A DNA stretch of 64,000 nucleotides, from positions 21,695-85,694 of the forward strand of contig NZ_JAPDMX010000009.1 of NCBI RefSeq assembly GCF_025971955.1, written 5' to 3'. Below the pieces are notes generated by a model. That model saw only the letters and a program-made list of their open reading frames with translations. It searched no databases and was not told the DNA's origin. A program made the translations under genes and the position numbers. Below, in pieces: positions 1-6,216 of the stretch (positions are counted from its first letter, which is position 1; each line of letters begins with the position of its first letter). This stretch comes from Shewanella subflava. GTDB lineage: Bacteria; Pseudomonadota; Gammaproteobacteria; Enterobacterales; Shewanellaceae.

Positions 1-348
1 TGGACGCAAGCAAATTGGCCTAAATTTACCGTTAATCCTGAGCTGTCATTCACGCGGTGCATATTAAACGATAGCTCCTTTTTCGGTTTAACCATACATG
101 AACTGGTTTTAGAAGAGTGTAAAGTACAGGAGGTTGATTTTAGAAGTGGTGACTTTTTTAACGCATCGATGACCTACAGTGATTTTCATAACAGTTTGTT
201 TATGCGCACCAATCTACAAAAAGTTGATTTTACAGAGTCAACCAATTTCAGCATTAATGTGAATGAAAATAATCTCACTAAAGCTAAGTTTTCCCGCTTC
301 GAAGCGCTCAGCTTATTGGAAAGTTTAGGTATAGAGCTAGTCGATTAA
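1..348 (+). CDS. Qnr-like pentapeptide repeat protein, C-terminal part
   Basis: The frame is open from the first base and ends at a TAA at 346-348, leaving 115 residues of a protein whose start lies outside the window. The visible part has the loose five-residue periodicity of pentapeptide repeat proteins (VDFRS, SDFHN, TNLQK, VDFTE, AKFSR). It ends with LLESLGIELVD, which resembles the C-terminus of Qnr proteins (LLMERLGI followed by a short tail), and VLEECKV resembles the Qnr VLEKCEL segment. Qnr proteins are DNA-mimicking beta-helices that protect gyrase from quinolones, and chromosomal qnr genes are known in Shewanella. The Qnr assignment is inference from a partial sequence; a generic pentapeptide protein remains possible. 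Confidence 0.65.
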   Translation, partial: WTQANWPKFTVNPELSFTRCILNDSSFFGLTIHELVLEECKVQEVDFRSGDFFNASMTYSDFHNSLFMRTNLQKVDFTESTNFSINVNENNLTKAKFSRFEALSLLESLGIELVD

Positions 349-581
349 ATAAGGGGATTGCATGTTTTTTACAAAACATGCAACTGCCACTAAACCAAGT
401 CAAGCGTTGGTGAATCGCAAGCTGATTAAATAACTATTCCCCTCGCCCAAGTTTTCATCGGCTATCTTCTTAATGGCTTTCACCAAAGATGAGCAAAATA
501 CCTATCAAAACATTAAAAATCAGAGAAGCGCTAACGCGCTATTGAGCATAAATTAGCCCAAGTCGACTTTCATCAGCGATT
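349..581. other. intergenic stretch without a recognised gene
   Basis: Apart from the hairpin at 358-383 I see no open frame with a ribosome binding site, no RNA gene and no repeat here. The downstream glyoxalase gene reads toward this region from the right. Confidence 0.4.
358..383 (+). terminator. hairpin after the pentapeptide gene
   Basis: Perfect 11-bp inverted repeat (TTGCATGTTTT, loop TTAC, AAAACATGCAA) ten bases after the stop codon. There is no strong T tract after it, so it may be a weak terminator or a 3'-end stabiliser. Confidence 0.5.
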
Positions 582-1001
582 TCATTCTTGATAGACATTA
601 CGTTCGCTGGGTAGATCCGTTAAATATTGCACAAACTCAACTTCATAACCATTTGGGTCAATAAAATACACACTTTTAGCATGGGGCACATTTCCACCCC
701 AAATTCTCACCTCAAAACCAGCACCCTTTAAGCGCTCGATCAAACCTGCTAAATCATTCACCACATAAGCAAAATGGGCTACACCAAGCTCATTTGAGGT
801 TAACTCTCGCACTTTGCCAGTGCCTGAATCGTTTAATGACAAGTAGTGATTATCATCACCAAAATGCAGCCATTTACGTGAAACGCCATACCATGTCGAC
901 TCGCCGCCACCTCTTACTCGCCAATGGGGCATAGCAGCACGGTAAAATGCTAAAGTTTGTTCTAAATCTTTTACTACAATATTTAAATGCTCTAAGTACA
1001 T
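582..1001 (-). CDS. VOC (glyoxalase/bleomycin resistance) family protein
   Basis: Small one-domain VOC protein of about 139 residues. It starts EHLNIVVKDLEQTLAFYR, has HFAYVVNDL in the middle and ends with IDPNGYEVEFVQ, the usual two beta-alpha-beta-beta-beta modules with a metal-ligand His near the N-terminus and Glu near the C-terminus. The substrate cannot be read from the sequence. The ATG at 999-1001 is preferred over an in-frame TTG six bases upstream because AGGA lies six bases before it. The gene is divergent from soxR and shares with it a SoxR box placed between its -35 and -10 elements, so it is probably a directly SoxR-activated detoxification gene. Confidence 0.85.
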   Translation of the reverse strand: MYLEHLNIVVKDLEQTLAFYRAAMPHWRVRGGGESTWYGVSRKWLHFGDDNHYLSLNDSGTGKVRELTSNELGVAHFAYVVNDLAGLIERLKGAGFEVRIWGGNVPHAKSVYFIDPNGYEVEFVQYLTDLPSERNVYQE

Positions 1002-1042
1002 ATCCAATCCTGTTTAATAAATTTATTCACTCACTGAGCACA

Positions 1043-1073
1043 AGCATAAAATCTCAAGTTAACTTGAGGTAAA
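1043..1073 (-). promoter_or_regulatory. SoxR box inside a 19-bp-spacer promoter
   Basis: The core CTCAAGTTAACTTGAG (1053-1068) is a perfect 16-bp palindrome, and the 18-mer around it differs at one position from the SoxR site I know from the E. coli soxS promoter. On the minus strand it lies between TTTACC (-35, 1068-1073) and TATGCT (-10, 1043-1048) with exactly 19 bp between them. This overlong spacer is the hallmark of MerR-family activated promoters. It points at the VOC gene; soxR on the other side may be autoregulated from the same site. Confidence 0.9.
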
Positions 1074-1117
1074 GTGATTTTTTGGTTATGTTAGAAAAAA
1101 ATCTTTGAAGGACTGTT

Positions 1118-1564
1118 ATGCTCAACGAATATGACTTATCTGTTGGTCAAGTCGCAACACGCTGCGGGGTAAAGGTTTCGACATTACACTTTTATGAGCA
1201 AAAGGGATTAATAAAATCATTGCGCAATCAAGGAAATCAGCGGCGTTACCCACGTGATGTGTTAAGAAGGATTTCAGTGATTAAAGCGGCACAGCAATTC
1301 GGTATCAGTTTACACGACATCCAACAAGCATTTAGTCATCTACCCAATCAACGCACGCCCAACAAAGATGATTGGAGTCAACTTTCAAAGACATGGAAAA
1401 ACCAACTCAATACCCAAATTAATGCATTAGAAGATTTAAGAGATTCGCTTGAGGGCTGTATCGGCTGTGGTTGTCTGTCGATGACAAGTTGTCCTTTGTA
1501 TAATCCCAATGACACCTTAGCAACCAAAGGCGATGGCGCAGTGTTATTGGCCAAACCTAAGTAA
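1118..1564 (+). CDS. soxR: redox-sensing transcriptional activator SoxR
   Basis: MerR-family regulator of 148 residues with an N-terminal winged helix-turn-helix (VGQVATRCGVKVSTLHFYEQ), a dimerisation helix and a C-terminal [2Fe-2S] loop. The four cluster cysteines are present at 114, 117, 119 and 125 in the diagnostic C-x2-C-x-C-x5-C spacing, followed by PLYNP. SoxR is activated by oxidation of the cluster by redox-cycling compounds and untwists a 19-bp-spacer promoter. No soxS lies nearby, as in most non-enteric bacteria, where SoxR acts directly on its targets. GAAGGA precedes the ATG. The divergent VOC gene with the SoxR box is the obvious local target. Confidence 0.95.
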   Translation: MLNEYDLSVGQVATRCGVKVSTLHFYEQKGLIKSLRNQGNQRRYPRDVLRRISVIKAAQQFGISLHDIQQAFSHLPNQRTPNKDDWSQLSKTWKNQLNTQINALEDLRDSLEGCIGCGCLSMTSCPLYNPNDTLATKGDGAVLLAKPK

Positions 1565-1566
1565 TG

Positions 1567-1652
1567 AATCCACCTTCTGAAGAAGGTGGCTTTGATATCA
1601 CTCCCTAAAAGGGCACTTTCCTACCGTGCGTGACAAGGCCCCGTAAATATAT
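1567..1652 (-). repeat. 86-bp structured repeat, copy A
   Basis: Read on the minus strand, this segment runs from ATATATTTACGG to a terminal hairpin CCACCTTCTTCAGAAGGTGG and matches 52021-52106 on the plus strand over nearly its whole length, with identical blocks of 12 bp (ATATATTTACGG) and 16 bp (AGGGAGTGATATCAAA). It holds a CCC-TTTTA-GGG mini-hairpin and the perfect 8-bp stem at 1570-1589, which also looks like the soxR terminator. The structure recalls right-end or guide-RNA regions of IS200/IS605-type elements, but there is no transposase or tnpB reading frame beside it, so identity is open. Confidence 0.6.
1570..1589 (+). terminator. hairpin downstream of soxR
   Basis: CCACCTTC, loop TGAA, GAAGGTGG, followed by CTTTGAT; six bases after the soxR stop. 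It is also the end hairpin of repeat copy A. Confidence 0.55.
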
Positions 1653-1816
1653 CCCTATAGGCTCTACTAAATCATCCCTGATTTAGAAGCTTGTATTGCA
1701 CCATTTGCAAAGCTCACGTATCACTTAAGTTAATCAGCTATTGAACGTACTTCGGGTAAAGCCTAATTGAAGATAACCCCCTACTGAAGTAGGTGTTTTG
1801 GGGCTGAAAATGAAAA
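1653..1816. other. gene-free stretch between repeat copy A and ibpA
   Basis: No credible open frame. A short hairpin (CCTACT, AGTAGG) lies near 1782-1795 and an ATCATCCCTGAT palindrome near 1672-1683, so the structured segment that begins with repeat copy A may extend through here, but I found no second copy of this part in the window. Confidence 0.35.
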
Positions 1817-1842
1817 AGGGTTTAGCCTTGCGACTAAACCCT
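1817..1842 (-). terminator. terminator of ibpA
   Basis: Nine-bp stem AGGGTTTAG/CTAAACCCT with an eight-base loop, followed on the minus strand by TTTTTCATTTT. It lies about 50 bases after the ibpA stop. Confidence 0.75.
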
Positions 1843-1890
1843 GATGAAAATATCATCTAATGGGGGAAGATTGAGAACAATGAAACAAGC

Positions 1891-2340
1891 TTATTCAGAG
1901 ATGAGTCTAGCGCTCGTAATTTCAATTTTACGTGCTTTCATTGCTTCAGGAATTTCACGTTCCAAATCAATATTCAACAACCCATTTTCTAATTCTGCAC
2001 CTATCACTTTAACATGATCGGCTAGCTGAAAAGTGCGTTCAAATCCGCGTTCAGCAATGCCTTGGTGCAAATATTTACGTTCATCCTTTTGGTTAGCTTT
2101 GCTACCTTTGATCACAAGTTTTTCACCTTCACTGGTGATATCAAGTTCTGTCATGCTAAAACCCGCTACGGCCATGGTGATCCGATAATGGTTTTCACCT
2201 AATAATTCGATATTGTATGGCGGGTAACCATTGCTACCATTATTGGCTGCTGCATGCTCCGCAAGTTGCGCTAAACGGTCAAAACCTATCGCACTGCGGT
2301 AAAGAGGTGTTAAATCTGGAGAAATAGAAAAATTACGCAT
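1891..2340 (-). CDS. ibpA: small heat shock protein IbpA (Hsp20)
   Basis: About 149 residues, an alpha-crystallin-fold holdase that binds aggregating proteins and hands them to DnaK/ClpB. The N-terminus [20 protein letters not shown] matches the E. coli IbpA start ([19 protein letters not shown]). Further typical segments are [21 protein letters not shown] and [13 protein letters not shown], and the C-terminal tail carries the IEI anchor. The ATG at 2338-2340 is preferred over one six bases upstream because AAGGA is correctly spaced for it and because family members start MRNF. Upstream lie a sigma-32-like promoter and a ROSE-type RNA thermometer, so both transcription and translation should be heat-induced. 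Confidence 0.95.
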   Translation of the reverse strand: MRNFSISPDLTPLYRSAIGFDRLAQLAEHAAANNGSNGYPPYNIELLGENHYRITMAVAGFSMTELDITSEGEKLVIKGSKANQKDERKYLHQGIAERGFERTFQLADHVKVIGAELENGLLNIDLEREIPEAMKARKIEITSARLISE

Positions 2341-2343
2341 AAT

Positions 2344-2418
2344 CATATCCTTGTCTAAAGCAATATGTAAAAAATTAAGCCATTATTGGCAAAAGTACAT
2401 TGCCCTTTCGGCGCAATG
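2344..2418 (-). promoter_or_regulatory. ROSE-like RNA thermometer in the ibpA leader
   Basis: The minus-strand leader folds into three consecutive hairpins: 2418-2398 (CATTGC/GCAATG with a GAAA loop), 2390-2379 (GCCA/TGGC) and 2367-2344. The last one pairs CATAT with ATATG and then GCTT with AAGG, around a five-base loop. It leaves one unpaired U and a G-G apposition opposite the Shine-Dalgarno, as in the conserved UUGCU/AGGA helix of ROSE elements. The AAGGA ribosome binding site is thus buried at low temperature. ibpA thermometers of this class are known in E. coli and Pseudomonas. Confidence 0.8.
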
Positions 2419-2479
2419 GATCGCAAAATGTTAAAACCTCAATTGAGCATTTAAATGTGTCATCTTGCTACAAAATAGA

Positions 2480-2508
2480 TATGTGGGTAGCCATAATAAA
2501 TTCAAGGG
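2480..2508 (-). promoter_or_regulatory. sigma-32 type heat shock promoter for ibpA
   Basis: On the minus strand CCCTTGAA (2501-2508) is followed after 13 bp by CCCACATA (2480-2487), close to the heat shock consensus CTTGAA, 11-16 bp, CCCCATNT. It is placed about 60 bp before the ROSE-like leader. Confidence 0.75.
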
Positions 2509-2533
2509 CACGCATTAAAAAAATGACAAAAAA

Positions 2534-2566
2534 AAGAACAATCCACTGAATAAGTGGATTGTTCTT
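2534..2566 (-). terminator. terminator of the 5'-nucleotidase gene
   Basis: Perfect 14-bp stem AAGAACAATCCACT/AGTGGATTGTTCTT with a five-base loop, followed on the minus strand by a long T run. Confidence 0.9.
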
Positions 2567-2594
2567 AAGGTATCACGCCCAATTTACGGCTAAA

Positions 2595-4301
2595 TTAGTT
2601 TAACTCACAACCTAAAACGCTATTAGAGTTAGTGTAGATAATGTCGCCTACTGGTGCATAATCTGCAGCCACAATCATGCCTTTATCTTTAAAGTAAGTA
2701 TAAAGTACTTCGGCATCCACATAACCTGTTTGAACTGATTCAAGTTTAGGGTATCCATCACCACCGGCAGCATTATAGCTTGGTACCGTAAAGGTATAGC
2801 TGCTATCTGCTGCAAAGGTTTTTCCGTTAATTTCGCTGATATCAACCGTATTTGCGGCACAATCTACGGTCATTTTAACCCCAGTGATTTGTGCATATGC
2901 CCCTGAATTACGTCGAAATGAAGCAACAGCACCTAAATAATCAGCAACCTCTGCACCCGTTAAGGTATTTAAGGTAACCATGTTACCAAATGGCTGAACA
3001 GTCAAAACGTCGCGGTAAGAAATATCACCAGCATCGATAGAGGCACGAACGCCACCAGAGTTCATTACTGAGAAATCAGCATTGACTTTGGTCCTTTGTG
3101 CTTCAGCAATTAAACGCCCTAGGTTGGTTTGCTGGAAGCGGACAATACTTCTGTCACCTTCTAATCGTGCATCGGTCTGAGCAATCACTTCACCTAATTG
3201 TCCTTGACCACGATCTTGATAATATTGCAGTAATTGCTTCAAATCTGCATCAGGTACAATTTCTTCACCAATAAACACTTTGGTTTTATTACCTGCCGCA
3301 TCTTCAACGGTTTTCTTCAGGTTTACCGGGATCAATTTATAACTGGCAAGGTTTAACTTACCATTGAAGTATTCGAAATCCGCACGGCCCACATATTTAC
3401 CCCATTCATGGGCTTGCATGATGTAAGTACCATTTTGCATATCAGGCACACAGTCATCTCCTGGTTTGAAGTCAGCGTATTCGTTTGTACCCGGCTCCAT
3501 ACACACTGGATTTTGTGAGTGACCACCGATAACCGCGTGTAAATCGCCTTCATTTAATGCACGAGCAAGCTCTACATCACCTGGGGCATTGCTACCATGT
3601 TTACCATCCTCATAATGGCCCATATGCGTGGTAGCAAAAATTAAGTCAGCTTCATTGTTGGCTTTGATTTCAGCAATCACTTTCGCCACTTCGGTTTTCG
3701 GATCGGTAAACACGATATCACTGATGTATTCAGGATTACCCAGTTTCGCGGTATCTTCTGTTGTTAAGCCAATAACGGCAATGCGCACACCATTAATATT
3801 AAAGACTTTGTAGGGTTCAAAATAACGTGTGACGCCGTCAGCGTGATAAATATTAGCCGCAAGCATTGGGAAGTTAGCGATAGAGCGTTGTGAGTCAAGC
3901 ACTGCTAATGGATTATCAAATTCATGATTACCCACGGCCATCGCGTCGTAACGGATTTCATTCATGCCAATGAAGTCTGGGATTGCATCTTGTAAATCTG
4001 ACTCTGGCACACCGGTATTGATATCTCCCCCAGATAACAAAATACTCTCGCCACCGTTAGCGCTCACCTGTGCGCGGATTTGGTCAATTAATGCCTTACG
4101 TGCAGCCATGCCATATTCACCGTCTTTGTTTTCCCAAAAACGACCATGGTTATCATTGGTGTGCAATACAGTAAAGATTTTACATTCAGCCCCTGCTTCA
4201 GCACAGGTTGTCGGGACTTTTACATCGTCATCGCTGTTACAACCTACTAGCGCGGCAAGCACGGCAGATGCCAAGATCCCTTTCATTAACATTTTAGACA
4301 T
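2595..4301 (-). CDS. UshA-type 5'-nucleotidase/UDP-sugar hydrolase lipoprotein
   Basis: About 568 residues. The N-terminus is a lipoprotein signal (SAVLAALVGC lipobox), so the enzyme is probably anchored in the envelope facing the periplasm. A metallophosphatase domain follows, with LHTNDNHG, GNHEFD, THMGHY and GGHSQ as metal-site motifs. A C-terminal 5'-nucleotidase domain has FQQTNLGRLIAEA, NSGGVRASI, VQPFGN and the nucleotide-stacking region SYNAAGGDGYP. Family members strip phosphate from extracellular nucleotides. The ATG at 4299-4301 is preferred over the one at 4311-4313 since GGGG sits seven bases before it. A three-repeat Pho box about 100 bp upstream ties the gene to phosphate starvation. 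UshA versus another member of the family cannot be fixed by sight. Confidence 0.9.
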   Translation of the reverse strand: MSKMLMKGILASAVLAALVGCNSDDDVKVPTTCAEAGAECKIFTVLHTNDNHGRFWENKDGEYGMAARKALIDQIRAQVSANGGESILLSGGDINTGVPESDLQDAIPDFIGMNEIRYDAMAVGNHEFDNPLAVLDSQRSIANFPMLAANIYHADGVTRYFEPYKVFNINGVRIAVIGLTTEDTAKLGNPEYISDIVFTDPKTEVAKVIAEIKANNEADLIFATTHMGHYEDGKHGSNAPGDVELARALNEGDLHAVIGGHSQNPVCMEPGTNEYADFKPGDDCVPDMQNGTYIMQAHEWGKYVGRADFEYFNGKLNLASYKLIPVNLKKTVEDAAGNKTKVFIGEEIVPDADLKQLLQYYQDRGQGQLGEVIAQTDARLEGDRSIVRFQQTNLGRLIAEAQRTKVNADFSVMNSGGVRASIDAGDISYRDVLTVQPFGNMVTLNTLTGAEVADYLGAVASFRRNSGAYAQITGVKMTVDCAANTVDISEINGKTFAADSSYTFTVPSYNAAGGDGYPKLESVQTGYVDAEVLYTYFKDKGMIVAADYAPVGDIIYTNSNSVLGCELN

Positions 4302-4402
4302 TTGTAACCCCATTGATTAATTATCTTGTATTTATTTATCTTGATTTGATAAGCGAATTTTTTAATTCACCACAAAATAATAGCAAACAATGGGTCAATA
4401 AC

Positions 4403-4430
4403 GTGACAACTTTATGACAGAAAAATGACA
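4403..4430 (-). promoter_or_regulatory. Pho box (PhoB binding site)
   Basis: On the minus strand three TGTCA repeats (4430-4426, 4419-4415, 4408-4404) are spaced exactly 11 bp apart with AT-rich linkers, the arrangement of PhoB sites. The two best repeats read CTGTCATAAAGTTGTCAC against the consensus of two CTGTCAT half-sites. It faces the 5'-nucleotidase gene. Confidence 0.85.
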
Positions 4431-4524
4431 TTTAATGCAGTATTAACAAAGAGTTATCTTGCAAATTATTCTCATACAAGAACAAGTGAGCCCACATTAT
4501 CACCATTCAAAGGGACCAACAAAA

Positions 4525-4556
4525 AAGGCTTAATCCATTAATTCGGATTAAGCCTT
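4525..4556 (-). terminator. terminator of the esterase gene
   Basis: Twelve-bp stem AAGGCTTAATCC/GGATTAAGCCTT, loop ATTAATTC, followed on the minus strand by TTTTT. It lies some 85 bases after the esterase stop. Confidence 0.8.
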
Positions 4557-4641
4557 TAAAATACCGTACTATTTATGTTTAAAAGCCAATGCGCCAAACT
4601 GTCTTATATACAGAACAAGCTCAATCTAAAGCGAGCACACG

Positions 4642-5313
4642 TTAATTCAATAACGAATTTATCCATTGACCAATCTCAGCTAATTGGTTAGGTAAAACGC
4701 TATGAGCCATCGGATAGGTCTTCCATGTCGTGTGATAACCGGCATTATTTAATGCATCAAATGCCATTTTACCCGCAAATAACGGCACAACTTCATCCTG
4801 TTCACCATGATTTTGTAAAATGGGCGTTTGCTTATTAGCGGCAGATAACTGCTCAGGTAAATGTTCGCCACCAGGCAAGTAACAAGAAAGCGCCATAATC
4901 CCTGCGAGGGGCTGCTCAAAGCGTAAGCCGGTAAACAAGCTCATGACCCCGCCTTGGCTGAATCCAGCTAGAATAATGCGATTTGCGGGGATACCAGATG
5001 CAATTTGTTGCTCAATGAGGTGCTTAATCTGTAACTCTGACGCCAAAACGCCCTCAATATCGGCACGGTCATGTAAATCCATACTTTTAATGTCATACCA
5101 AGAACGCATAATATAGCCGCCATTTATGGTAACAGGCTGCTCTGGTGCATGGGGGAATATAAAACGAATAGCATGGCCAGCAGGTAACCCAAATACAGGT
5201 ACAACGGGCGCAAAACCCGCGCCAGAGTCACCTAAACCATGTAACCAGATCACGCATGATGTGGCCGTAATACTTGGTTCTACAACAATGGCATCAAGAG
5301 TTGATTGATTCAT
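4642..5313 (-). CDS. carboxylesterase/acyl-protein thioesterase-like hydrolase
   Basis: Alpha/beta hydrolase of 223 residues, the usual size of the phospholipase/carboxylesterase family. The oxyanion region is VIWLHGLGDSG (about 22-32). The nucleophile elbow is GFSQGG with Ser119, and the remaining triad residues are Asp173 in EQDEVVP and His204 in PMAHSV. There is no signal peptide, so it should be cytosolic. Relatives hydrolyse short acyl esters or thioesters; the natural substrate is not evident. The DUF3389-like gene starts 31 bp after the position where this gene's message begins on the other side, i.e. genes 5345-6126 read into it, and they may form one transcript with slyD. Confidence 0.88.
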   Translation of the reverse strand: MNQSTLDAIVVEPSITATSCVIWLHGLGDSGAGFAPVVPVFGLPAGHAIRFIFPHAPEQPVTINGGYIMRSWYDIKSMDLHDRADIEGVLASELQIKHLIEQQIASGIPANRIILAGFSQGGVMSLFTGLRFEQPLAGIMALSCYLPGGEHLPEQLSAANKQTPILQNHGEQDEVVPLFAGKMAFDALNNAGYHTTWKTYPMAHSVLPNQLAEIGQWINSLLN

Positions 5314-5344
5314 GTAATTCCTTAATTAATCAGTAATTTCTTAT

Positions 5345-5572
5345 CTATTGAGCCTGAATGCCCGTTTCTTGTAATAACAGCTCAAACTGCTGCGGTGTAT
5401 CGAGTTTAATCGTCCACTTTACTGTGCCAGCATCAGCTGCGATAACCAAGCCATGATGAAAGCAACTAATGTCATCAACGGCGGCGCTCAAAATAATGTG
5501 ATTTTGAAATAAGCGGCATTGGATTTCATTAGGCGTAATGATGAGTTTGCCTTGGGAAAATTCGAGGATCAT
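5345..5572 (-). CDS. small conserved protein, DUF3389-like
   Basis: About 75 residues from the ATG at 5570-5572 (MILEFSQGKLIITPNEIQ). I recognise it as similar to the DUF3389 family of Shewanella and Vibrio, which has no known function. The predicted fold is all-beta with no membrane segment. A longer frame could start from a TTG at 5609-5611, but that start sits inside the hairpin following slyD, so the ATG is more likely. No clear Shine-Dalgarno precedes it, which leaves the start uncertain. It lies between slyD and the esterase gene on the same strand. Confidence 0.6.
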   Translation of the reverse strand: MILEFSQGKLIITPNEIQCRLFQNHIILSAAVDDISCFHHGLVIAADAGTVKWTIKLDTPQQFELLLQETGIQAQ

Positions 5573-5603
5573 AGCAGTACTTATTTGAGGAGGTGCGGAA
5601 TAA

Positions 5604-5630
5604 CACTCCAATCCTTGCAGTATTGGAGTG
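5604..5630 (-). terminator. hairpin after slyD
   Basis: Nine-bp stem CACTCCAAT/ATTGGAGTG with a nine-base loop 13 bases after the slyD stop; no T run follows, so it may only attenuate read-through into the next gene. Confidence 0.5.
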
Positions 5631-5643
5631 TGAAAACAGGATA

Positions 5644-6126
5644 CTAGTGGTGGTGACCACCTACGCCATGCGCATGGCCGTGAGCAATTTCTTCATCAGT
5701 TGCATCACGAGCACTCACCACTTCAATATCAAATGTCAGCTCTCTGCCCGCTAACGGATGGTTGACATCTACTGTTGCCATAAACTTACCAACTTTCAAA
5801 ATGGTAACTTGACGTTGGCCTTGATCAGTATTGATCACTGCTGCCATGCCCGGTTTCCATACTTTAGCGCCAACTAAATGCTTCACAGATACACGTTGCT
5901 CAGCACCTTCTTGGCGCTCGCCGTAGGTATCTGCCGCGGGTGGCGTAACGGTGAACTTATCACCCACAGCTTTACCGGTAATGGCATCTTCAATACCAGG
6001 CATCATGTTGTCATTGCCATGAAGGTAAGCGATTGGATCTCGGCCTTCGTTTGACTCAAGCACTTCGCCTTTTTCATCGCGCAGCGTGTAATTAAACTGC
6101 ACAACCATATTGTCTTTAATGCTCAT
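5644..6126 (-). CDS. slyD: FKBP-type peptidyl-prolyl isomerase SlyD
   Basis: 160 residues with the SlyD layout. It starts MSIKDNMVVQFNYTLRDEKGEVLESN, followed by the FKBP half with IAYLHGNDNMMPGIE, an inserted chaperone (IF) domain around residues 70-125 (FTVTPPAADTYGER, KVWKPGMAAVINTDQGQ) and a second FKBP strand set with DVNHPLAGRELTFDIEV. A His-rich tail (HGHAHGVGGHHH) binds nickel in relatives, though it is much shorter than in E. coli. It is a cytosolic proline isomerase and chaperone that also delivers nickel to hydrogenase maturation in enteric bacteria. Confidence 0.95.
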   Translation of the reverse strand: MSIKDNMVVQFNYTLRDEKGEVLESNEGRDPIAYLHGNDNMMPGIEDAITGKAVGDKFTVTPPAADTYGERQEGAEQRVSVKHLVGAKVWKPGMAAVINTDQGQRQVTILKVGKFMATVDVNHPLAGRELTFDIEVVSARDATDEEIAHGHAHGVGGHHH

Positions 6127-6216
6127 TACTTATCCTTTAAATTTAATGGGTGTTGCTTGGTACAGTGCTCACAATCTGTAACAAGCAATAAAAAGTCGCA
6201 AGAGCTTAACAAATGC

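Noticed and set aside
3964..4320. 118-codon plus-strand frame opposite the 5'-nucleotidase
   Set aside because: Antisense shadow of a clear gene with lipobox and catalytic motifs.
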